DNA from: an uncultured Eubacteriales bacterium
Lineage (GTDB): Bacteria > Bacillota > Clostridia > Lachnospirales > Lachnospiraceae
Length of the DNA stretch: 11,189 bases
NCBI GenBank assembly: GCA_900321525.1
Contig: ONWL01000044.1
Coordinates: forward strand, 1-11,189
Reading direction: 5' to 3'
The notes under the pieces were generated by a model. The model saw only the letters and a program-made list of their open reading frames with translations. It ran no database searches and was not told the origin of the DNA. Below are positions 6,284 to 11,189 of the stretch, one piece after another (the first letter of the stretch is position 1; every line of letters begins with the position of its first letter). Position numbers and translations under genes: made by a program.

Positions 6284-6488
6284 TTTCTCCTTCTCCGCCA
6301 GGTCCGTCTTTTCTGGGTCTGCAGGATTCTGGTAATGGCTCTGTATTGCTGTAGTCACAGTTGCTACAATTAGAAGAACTACAATTAGACGCGTTAGAAC
6401 CGCAATCTCTGGGCAGATCTGTTTCCGGGATGTTGTCATCATCATAAGTGTTTGTCGGTTTTAAATTGGCTTTCTTATTCTTTTTCAT
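6273..6488 (-). CDS. Cys/Ser/Asn-rich hypothetical small protein
   Basis: I do not recognise this 71-residue protein. It is hydrophilic with a basic start (MKKNKKANLKP), an acidic patch (DDDNIPETD) and a central cysteine cluster, DCGSNASNCSSSNCSNCD (four Cys, residues 29-46). The acidic tail ends GEGESEE. There is no signal peptide or membrane segment. AAAGGAT nine bases upstream of the ATG is an acceptable ribosome binding site. It diverges from the cotJ operon, sharing a 208-bp intergenic region, and a CATAATA sequence (complement of 6513-6519) resembles a forespore -10 element without a clear -35. Low complexity, cysteines and location make a spore-associated role possible, but that is inference only. 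The overlapping frame at 6248-6445 has no better support. Confidence 0.55.
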   Translation of the reverse strand: MKKNKKANLKPTNTYDDDNIPETDLPRDCGSNASNCSSSNCSNCDYSNTEPLPESCRPRKDGPGGEGESEE

Positions 6489-6600
6489 GCTTGTTCATCC
6501 TTTCCTAACATGTATTATGGAGCAGATCTCTTACGTGCAGTAAGGTTTTGTTCCATCTTTCATAGAATGACCCGGAAAATAGGATTTTATGCAAAAGAAA

Positions 6601-6629
6601 GAACATCTGCACAAACAAGTTCATACCTT
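6601..6629 (+). promoter_or_regulatory. Sigma-E-like promoter of the cotJ operon
   Basis: GAACATC (6601-6607), a 14-base spacer and CATACCTT (6622-6629) match the sigma-E consensus (KMATATT-N14/15-CATACAHT) at five of seven and seven of eight positions. The cotJ operon of Bacillus subtilis is controlled by sigma-E, so a mother-cell promoter is expected here. The leader would be about 60 bases. Confidence 0.5.
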
Positions 6630-6696
6630 ACTATTAGGCAGGAAGCTTGGCTATATGAAAATATTTGCCTTTTGAAAATAATGGAGGGAAACAGGT

Positions 6697-7074
6697 ATGA
6701 ACAATGGAATGAATTCTGAATATAGAAGACCTGTGACACGGTATCGTGGCAATGGTCAGATGGTCAGACGAGATTCCTATAGTGGCAGATCCCAGGGAAT
6801 GGGAAATCGTGTGCCGATGAATCGTCCTCAAGTGTCGTCAAATATGACCAATGATTGCGGCTGCCAGAATCTGGCACCCATAACACCTGACTGCGAGTGT
6901 TCACAGTCTCAAAATTCAGCAAACGCGTATTCTTTGGGAATAGCGTATGTGCCAGTACAGAAGTTTCAAAAGCTGTACCCAGAAGCAGAAGGATTTCAAA
7001 AAGGAACCATATTTTCCGAGTTGAATTTTCCATTTTTAATGACAAAATGTGCTAGGGGAGGTGGGCGTAAATGA
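6697..7074 (+). CDS. cotJA: Spore coat-associated protein CotJA
   Basis: CotJA is a small inner-coat protein that acts with CotJC in the spore coat. The family core is at the C-terminus: LGIAYVPVQKFQKLYP (residues 80-95), then FQKGTIFSELNFPF. At 125 residues it is longer than Bacillus CotJA, about 80, because of an Arg/Asn/Gly-rich N-terminal extension (RRPVTRYRGNGQMVRRDSYSG) and a short cysteine cluster (CGC...CEC, about 51-68). The ATG at 6697 has GGAGGG eight bases upstream. The stop overlaps the cotJB start by four bases (ATGA, 7071-7074), indicating translational coupling. Confidence 0.92.
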   Translation: MNNGMNSEYRRPVTRYRGNGQMVRRDSYSGRSQGMGNRVPMNRPQVSSNMTNDCGCQNLAPITPDCECSQSQNSANAYSLGIAYVPVQKFQKLYPEAEGFQKGTIFSELNFPFLMTKCARGGGRK

Positions 7075-7325
7075 AAGATCGAAAACAGCTTATGCACGAA
7101 ATCAACGTAGCAAGTTTTACAGTGGATGAAGCCGTACTTTTTCTGGATACCCACCCAGATGACAGCAAGGCAATGGCTTATTACCAAGAGTGGTCCGAAA
7201 AGCGCAGAGATTTGGTGAGGACTTATGAGAAACAGTTTGGTCCATTAACCAATGACAGTGTAGCGGATACAGACAAGTTTTCATGGTTGGATGAACCGTG
7301 GCCTTGGGAAGGAGGAAATTGCTGA
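7071..7325 (+). CDS. cotJB: Spore coat protein CotJB
   Basis: The second gene of the cotJ operon encodes an 84-residue protein with the family's features: an N-terminal helix followed by AVLFLDTHPDDSKAMAYYQEW (residues 22-42), a Tyr/Gln-rich helix, YGPL-like FGPLT, and the hallmark C-terminus WLDEPWPWEGG. GGGAGG just upstream of 7071 serves as its ribosome binding site within the end of cotJA. Its TGA overlaps the A of the cotJC ATG at 7325. The biochemical role of CotJB is not defined; it is needed with CotJA and CotJC for coat assembly of this module. Confidence 0.92.
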   Translation: MKDRKQLMHEINVASFTVDEAVLFLDTHPDDSKAMAYYQEWSEKRRDLVRTYEKQFGPLTNDSVADTDKFSWLDEPWPWEGGNC

Positions 7326-7924
7326 TGTGGATTTATGAAAAAAGATTGCAGTATCCAGTCAATATCACGCAAACAAATGCTAAACTAGCACAGATAATAA
7401 TTAGTCAATTCGGAGGTCCGGATGGTGAGCTCGCCGCTTCCCAGCGTTATCTTTCTCAGAGATATACCATGCCAGACAAAGTGGCAAAGGGATTGCTCAC
7501 TGACATAGGCAGTGAAGAACTAAATCATATGGAAATAGTTTGTGCCGTTATTTATCAGTTGACCAGAAATCTGTCTATAGAAGAAATCAAAGCATCCGGT
7601 TTTGATAAGTACTATGTAGATCATACAACAGCACTCTGGCCACAAGCGGCTGGCGGTGTTCCGTTTAATGCCTGCCAGTTCCAGAGCAAAGGAGATGCCA
7701 TTACAGATTTGACAGAGGATCTTGCTGCAGAACAAAAAGCCCGTACCACTTATGATAACATTCTCCGTCTCATTGATGATCCGGAAATCTGCGATCCGAT
7801 CCGTTTCCTGCGTGCAAGAGAAATTGTGCACTTCCAACGCTTTGGAGAAGCATTGCGGCATATACAGGAAAGCCTGGATTCCAATAATTTCTATGCGTTC
7901 AATCCAGAGTTTGATAGACCATAA
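7325..7924 (+). CDS. cotJC: Spore coat manganese catalase CotJC
   Basis: CotJC belongs to the non-haem dimanganese catalase family and is deposited in the inner spore coat, where it is thought to break down hydrogen peroxide. The 199-residue protein has the metal ligands expected from the four-helix bundle: E35 in GELAASQRY, the pair E65-x-x-H68 in EELNHMEIV, and E166-x-x-H169 in REIVHFQRFGE. I chose the ATG at 7325 (MWIYEKRLQYPVNI), matching the family N-terminus. It is preceded by GGAGG inside the end of cotJB and overlaps the cotJB stop by one base; an in-frame start at 7298 would only re-read cotJB sequence. A large hairpin follows. Confidence 0.95.
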   Translation: MWIYEKRLQYPVNITQTNAKLAQIIISQFGGPDGELAASQRYLSQRYTMPDKVAKGLLTDIGSEELNHMEIVCAVIYQLTRNLSIEEIKASGFDKYYVDHTTALWPQAAGGVPFNACQFQSKGDAITDLTEDLAAEQKARTTYDNILRLIDDPEICDPIRFLRAREIVHFQRFGEALRHIQESLDSNNFYAFNPEFDRP

Positions 7925-7969
7925 AAAGAGAACTACGAACTTTAGGAATAGATTTATAAAATATATTGC

Positions 7970-8030
7970 AATCGTCCAGAATAACAAATTGCTTCATAGC
8001 AAGCTACTCTGGACGATTTGTTTCATTTTA
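7970..8030 (+). terminator. Large hairpin after cotJC, likely operon terminator
   Basis: AATCGTCCAGA (7970-7980) and TCTGGACGATT (8008-8018) form a perfect 11-bp stem. An inner stem TTGCT/AGCAA (7989-7993 and 7998-8002) closes a TCAT loop. The sequence GTTTCATTTT follows. The strength and T-rich tail fit a terminator for cotJABC. It sits immediately before the HTH remnant. Confidence 0.65.
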
Positions 8031-8031
8031 A

Positions 8032-8175
8032 CAGCAGCTTGCAGATTTGGTAAAGGTATCCAGACAAACCATCAGTGCCATTGAAAAGAGGGATTATAAT
8101 CCAATGATTCATCTAGGTATTGTCATGCATGATACTCTGATTAAAAGATTAGATAGATTGTTTTGGAAAGAATAA
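8032..8175 (+). pseudogene. Remnant of an XRE-family (YgzD-like) HTH regulator
   Basis: Read from 8032, this frame encodes QQLADLVKVSRQTISAIEKR, then DYNP, 18 less conserved residues, and LDRLFWKE before TAA at 8173-8175. It aligns along its whole length with the C-terminal three-quarters of short Cro/CI-type regulators (QEELAxxxxVSRQTISxIExGxYNPS...LxDLF). The number of residues between NP and LFW is as expected. The first 15 or so residues, including the start and first helix, are missing: an in-frame TAA (8029-8031) precedes it, then the large hairpin. A weak trace of a lost N-terminus (IKRELRTLGI, about 7920-7949) is readable in another frame upstream, but that may be chance. No ribosome binding site or start fits, so it is called a 5'-truncated pseudogene. 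Confidence 0.7.
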
Positions 8176-8305
8176 CATTTTTCTTTTCGAAAATTATAAC
8201 AAAAAACAATACAAATGTGGAATATCCCCAATGTTATTGTAATGTTGATAATCTGTTTGAGAGAATATGTAAGAGGAAACGTCAAAAAACACAAAATTTG
8301 TCATT

Positions 8306-8371
8306 AATCTGATATTTTTTTGATTAATTTGATATCTTCTGCTTTGGAAATCTGATATGATGACATCATCA
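8306..8371 (+). promoter_or_regulatory. Triple direct repeat and palindrome upstream of the glucanase
   Basis: AAT[CT]TGATAT occurs at 8306-8315, 8326-8335 and 8349-8358, the first two exactly 20 bases apart (about two helical turns) within a longer shared TTAAT[CT]TGATAT[CT]TT context. The third copy overlaps a -10-like TATGAT (8356-8361), for which no good -35 is seen at normal spacing. A palindrome TGATGA-CA-TCATCA covers 8358-8371. This looks like a regulator binding region of an activator-dependent or repressed promoter; the regulator is unknown. Confidence 0.45.
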
Positions 8372-8403
8372 AAGAACGAAACGAAAAACAGGAGGTAACA
8401 AGT

Positions 8404-9651
8404 ATGTTTAAAAAAGTAGCGGCTTTGGTATTAGGGTTGGCAGTGACAATCGGTGGAATGCAGTTGAAAACAACAAATGCGTATGCTTGGACACAGTATA
8501 CAGATTCCCACTATGGAAATGGATTTGATTCTTTCGATTATGATACGATGGAAGCATCTTCCTGGTCTAATGGCGGCATGTTCAATTGCACATGGACACC
8601 GGATAATATTGGTTTTCAGGATGGCATCATGAGCCTGAAAATTGACAGCAATGGATACGGTGGATATACAGGAGCAGAATATCGTACCCAGCAGGCATTT
8701 GGTTATGGTATGTTTAGTGTGAACATGAAGCCGATCAAAAATCCAGGCGTAGTATCTTCCTTCTTTACCTATACAGGTCCATCTGATGGTACCGTATGGG
8801 ATGAAATTGACATTGAGTTTCTGGGATATGATACTACAAAAGTACAGTTTAACTATTATACAAATGGAGTAGGCAATCATGAGTACCTATATGATTTGGG
8901 ATTTGATGCCTCCAAAGAATTCCACAGCTACAGTTTTTACTGGGCAGAAGGCAGCATTACTTGGTATGTGGATTGGGTACCGGTTTATACTGCAACTACA
9001 AATATTCCTACCACACCAGGCAAGATTATGATGAATGTGTGGCCGGGAGCAGGAGTAGATGACTGGTTGAGACCATACAATGGTGCGACACCATTGTATG
9101 CATATTATGACTGGATGTCTTATGACGCACCAGATGGTAGTTCTTCTGTCAGTGTTTCTTCCAGTAATAACTCCACCACCAGCAGTGCTGCTCAGAGTAC
9201 AAGCAGCCAGAATCAGACAGTTTCTTTTGATGCCGGTCAGATTTATTGCATTACCTCTAAGAACAGCGGAAAAGCACTGGATGTATATTACGGACTGTAT
9301 GATAATGGTACTAATGTATTACAGTATACATACAATGGTTATGGAAATCAGAAATGGTATATTCAGAAGCAGAGCAATGGGTACTATATCATCAAAAATC
9401 TGCAGACAGGCAAAGTGTTGGATGGTGCTGGTAGCTGGAATGGTGCCAATGTACAGCAGTGGGAGTATGGCGGAGGTGCCAATCAGGAATGGAGCATCGA
9501 ATATGTAGATGGTTACTATAAGATCATCAACCATTACAGTGGTCTGGCTTTGGATGTGAGTGACGTTTCTCAGGCAGACAATGCCAATATCCACCAGTGG
9601 GAGTATGTAGGTGGAGCAAACCAGCTGTGGAGCATTACACCAGCGAACTGA
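8404..9651 (+). CDS. Secreted GH16 beta-glucanase (lichenase type) with ricin-type beta-trefoil domain
   Basis: The 415-residue protein probably hydrolyses mixed-linkage beta-1,3-1,4-glucan outside the cell. It starts with a signal peptide (KK, a hydrophobic core, likely cleavage after AYA at residue 28). The GH16 domain follows, residues about 29-242, with the catalytic signature DEIDIEFLG at 133-141 (nucleophile E134, acid/base E138), the motif of Bacillus lichenases rather than of laminarinases, which usually carry an extra residue (EIDxxE). A Ser/Thr/Asn linker (about 245-272) leads to a C-terminal beta-trefoil with three repeats, each holding a LD[VG] and a QxW (NQKWYIQ, NQEWSIE, NQLWSIT), as in CBM13. 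Ribosome binding site AGGAGGT lies seven bases upstream. Glucan specificity is inferred. Confidence 0.93.
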   Translation: MFKKVAALVLGLAVTIGGMQLKTTNAYAWTQYTDSHYGNGFDSFDYDTMEASSWSNGGMFNCTWTPDNIGFQDGIMSLKIDSNGYGGYTGAEYRTQQAFGYGMFSVNMKPIKNPGVVSSFFTYTGPSDGTVWDEIDIEFLGYDTTKVQFNYYTNGVGNHEYLYDLGFDASKEFHSYSFYWAEGSITWYVDWVPVYTATTNIPTTPGKIMMNVWPGAGVDDWLRPYNGATPLYAYYDWMSYDAPDGSSSVSVSSSNNSTTSSAAQSTSSQNQTVSFDAGQIYCITSKNSGKALDVYYGLYDNGTNVLQYTYNGYGNQKWYIQKQSNGYYIIKNLQTGKVLDGAGSWNGANVQQWEYGGGANQEWSIEYVDGYYKIINHYSGLALDVSDVSQADNANIHQWEYVGGANQLWSITPAN

Positions 9652-9702
9652 TAAACAAACAGAAATCTTGTAGTGAAAAAGATTTGAATATTTCATCCTT
9701 AT

Positions 9703-9754
9703 AAAAACAAAAAGCAGAAGTGAAAGGGTTGCCTTCCTTCTGTTTTTTGTTTTT
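9703..9754. terminator. Bidirectional terminator between the glucanase and trp genes
   Basis: An 18-base arm at 9703-9720 (A-rich, ending GCAGAAG) pairs with 9737-9754 (CTTCTG then T-rich) with a single mismatch around a 16-base loop. A-tracts and T-tracts on both sides allow termination from either direction, suiting the convergent glucanase and trpA. Confidence 0.85.
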
Positions 9755-9762
9755 GCACTATA

Positions 9763-9789
9763 ATAACTGCTCGGTGTCTTCACAGTTGC
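9763..9789 (+). repeat. 27-bp palindromic repeat, copy C
   Basis: TAACTG (9764-9769) and CAGTTG (9783-9788) flank a centre containing TGTCTTC, as in copy B at 2224-2250, with which it agrees in 20 of 27 positions without gaps. The right arm differs from a perfect palindrome by one base. It lies beside the terminator downstream of two converging genes. Confidence 0.5.
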
Positions 9790-9821
9790 GTATCATTTTT
9801 GTTTAAAATAATGGTTGAAAA

Positions 9822-10491
9822 TCATGACAGTTCCCGAATGGCATCTTTCATACTCTTCACATAATCTGCAACAGGCTGTACACAGTCTGTGCCGTATGTG
9901 CCGCACAATTTGACGATGGCACTTCCTACAATGACACCATCTGCATAGGCTGCCATCTTTTTTGCCTGTTCTGGTGTGGAGATACCAAATCCAACCGCAC
10001 AGGGTACATTCTTTGCGGCTTTCACAAGCTGTACCATATGTCCGATGTCGGTGGTGATCTGGCTTCTGACACCGGTCACACCCAGTGAGGAGACACAGTA
10101 TACAAAACCATGGGCATCAGAAGCAATCCGGGCAATGCGGTGTTCGGAGGTCGGTGCAATCAGAGAAATAAAATCCAGACCATACTGTTTGCAGATGGTA
10201 TCGAATTCCTCCTTTTCCTCAAAAGGCACATCCGGCAGGATGATGCCGTCCATACCTGCTTCTGCGGCAGTCTTCACAAAACGCTCAATTCCAGGCACGA
10301 ATGTTGGCAGACTGGATGACAGGACCTTCTGCGGTAGGATCGGAAAAGGGGATACCCAATTCAATCAGGTCAGCACCGGCCTGTTCCATGGCGTAAACTA
10401 GCTGCTCGGTTACATCCAGAGAAGGGTCTCCACAGGTGATAAACGGAATAAACGCCTTTCCATTTGCAAATGCTTGTAAAATTCTACTCAT
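9822..10491 (-). pseudogene. trpA: Tryptophan synthase alpha subunit, disrupted by internal deletion and frameshift
   Basis: TrpA cleaves indole-3-glycerol phosphate to indole for TrpB. The gene starts at the ATG at 10491 (MSRILQAFANGKAFIPFITC) behind GAGGGGAGA and overlaps the trpB stop by eight bases. The first 66 residues are normal through LIELGIPFSDPTAEGPVIQ and SANIRA, including the catalytic Glu (E44), then read WN and a TGA at 10287-10285. The rest continues in the next frame from GIERFVKTAAEAG (about 10292) to the TGA at 9824-9822, with the DVPFEE, GFGIS and GSAIV motifs intact. By alignment with E. coli TrpA about 37-38 residues between RA and GIERF are absent, so roughly 110 bases (3k+2) are lost. 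The missing part includes a core beta strand (the MxYAN segment), so activity is very unlikely even with frameshifting. Confidence 0.88.
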
Positions 10492-11189
10492 AAATATTCT
10501 CCCCTCTGTAACGTGCGATGGCAGCACAGTCTTTGTCTCCACGCCCGGATATGTTGATGACGATGATCTGATCTTTGGTCATGGTAGGTGCCAGTTTTCG
10601 GGCATAGGCAACTGCATGGGCGCTTTCGATGGCAGGAATGATGCCTTCTGTCCGGGACAGATATTCAAATGCGTCTACGGCTTCGTCATCTGTAATGGCC
10701 ACATATTCTGCTCTCCCGGTATCATACAGATTGGCATGTTCCGGTCCGATGCCCGGATAGTCCAGTCCGGCAGAAATAGAGTAAACCGGTGCAATCTGTC
10801 CATATTCGTCCTGGCAGAAATAGGACTTCATACCGTGGAAGATGCCCAGTTTTCCGGTGGCAATGGTAGCTGCGGTTTCCGCAGTGTGTATGCCTCTGCC
10901 GGCCGCTTCACAGCCTATGAGACGGACATCAGTATCTTCGATAAAATGATAAAAGGCACCAATGGCATTACTGCCACCACCGACACATGCCAGTACCGCA
11001 TCCGGCAGACGGCCTTCCTTTTCCAGTATCTGTGCCTTGATTTCTTTGGAAATCACTGCCTGAAAATCACGAACAATGGTAGGGAATGGATGGGGTCCCA
11101 TACAGGAGCCTAGTACATAGTGGGTATCTGCGATCCGGTTGGTCCACTCCCGCATGGTTTCGGATACTGCATCTTTTAAAGTGGCGGTA
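10484..11189 (-). CDS. trpB: Tryptophan synthase beta subunit, C-terminal part
   Basis: TrpB condenses indole and serine to tryptophan using pyridoxal phosphate. The frame is open to the right edge (TATLKDAVSETMREW), so the start lies outside; about 235 of roughly 390-400 residues are present. Visible landmarks are GSCMGPHPFPTIVRDFQ, the PLP-phosphate loop VGGGSNAIGAF, the GCEAAG and ETAAT segments, DYPGIGPEHANL, and the C-terminal signature ISGRGDKD. The stop (TAG at 10486-10484) overlaps the trpA start by eight bases, the usual coupling of the pair. The reading frame is intact, so TrpB may still work on indole from outside although its partner is broken. Confidence 0.97.
   Translation of the reverse strand, partial: TATLKDAVSETMREWTNRIADTHYVLGSCMGPHPFPTIVRDFQAVISKEIKAQILEKEGRLPDAVLACVGGGSNAIGAFYHFIEDTDVRLIGCEAAGRGIHTAETAATIATGKLGIFHGMKSYFCQDEYGQIAPVYSISAGLDYPGIGPEHANLYDTGRAEYVAITDDEAVDAFEYLSRTEGIIPAIESAHAVAYARKLAPTMTKDQIIVINISGRGDKDCAAIARYRGENIYE

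Larger units (their letters stand above)
7925..8403. other. Intergenic region between cotJC and the glucanase gene
   Basis: These 479 bases contain a large hairpin (7970-8018), a truncated HTH-regulator remnant (8032-8175) and an imperfect inverted repeat around GGAATATCCCC (about 8210-8245, ACAATA at one end and TATTGT at the other). They also hold three AAT[CT]TGATAT direct repeats (8306-8358) and a TGATGA-CA-TCATCA palindrome (8358-8371) next to the glucanase start. No intact gene is seen. Confidence 0.6.

Noticed and set aside
7722..8084. Plus-strand frame of 120 codons overlapping cotJC
   Set aside because: It re-reads cotJC in another frame and runs across the hairpin; the sensible coding signal after 8032 is in a different frame.
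8206..8250. Imperfect inverted repeat considered as a riboswitch or terminator
   Set aside because: Pairing is interrupted, no T-run follows and no known riboswitch core is recognisable.
10285..10542. trpA start at 10542 (METKTVLPSHVTEG)
   Set aside because: Those residues are out-of-frame trpB sequence; the ATG at 10491 has the ribosome binding site and the usual TrpA N-terminus.
9976..11113. Plus-strand frames opposite trpA and trpB
   Set aside because: They mirror conserved trp sequence, a known effect of high codon bias on the opposite strand.

Overview
The window reads as a low-to-moderate GC, anaerobic, spore-forming Clostridia chromosome, most likely Lachnospiraceae. The evidence is an oxygen-sensitive class III ribonucleotide reductase with its activase, an alpha/beta-type small acid-soluble spore protein (SASP), a cotJABC spore-coat operon, a Cys/Asn-rich clostridial coat-like protein, and strong AGGAGG-type ribosome binding sites. 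No tRNA, rRNA, CRISPR array or complete insertion sequence was seen.

Layout. 1-1859 (+): the 3' part of nrdD and then nrdG, separated by a composite palindromic repeat. 1942-2160 (+): a SASP gene behind a near-ideal sigma-G promoter. 2283-2920 (-): a Cys/Asn-rich small protein and, upstream of it, a short protein resembling a catalytically dead serine-recombinase domain. 2981-4183 (+): mutY. 4310-4597 (-): a small Tic20/DUF4870-like membrane protein. 4968-6152 (+): a CPA2-type Na+/H+ antiporter. 6273-6488 (-): an unrecognised Cys/Ser-rich small protein. 6697-7924 (+): cotJA-cotJB-cotJC with overlapping start and stop codons and a plausible sigma-E promoter. 8032-8175 (+): the truncated remnant of an XRE-family regulator. 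8404-9651 (+): a secreted GH16 beta-glucanase (lichenase type) with a C-terminal ricin-type beta-trefoil, behind a region with three direct repeats. 9822-11189 (-): the end of a trp operon, trpB followed by a trpA broken by an internal deletion with frameshift.

How they fit together. Several genes belong to sporulation: forespore DNA protection (SASP), mother-cell coat and manganese catalase (cotJ), and probably the Cys/Asn-rich protein. Promoter-like sequences match the expected sigma factors (G, E and K). The rest are housekeeping (anaerobic dNTP synthesis, oxidised-guanine repair, ion homeostasis) or catabolic (mixed-linkage beta-glucan breakdown).

The most notable observations are the disrupted trpA, a 27-bp palindromic repeat in three dispersed intergenic copies, the degenerate resolvase-like protein, the HTH remnant next to a large hairpin, and the triple direct repeat upstream of the glucanase. 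I did not find a convincing new multi-gene system.
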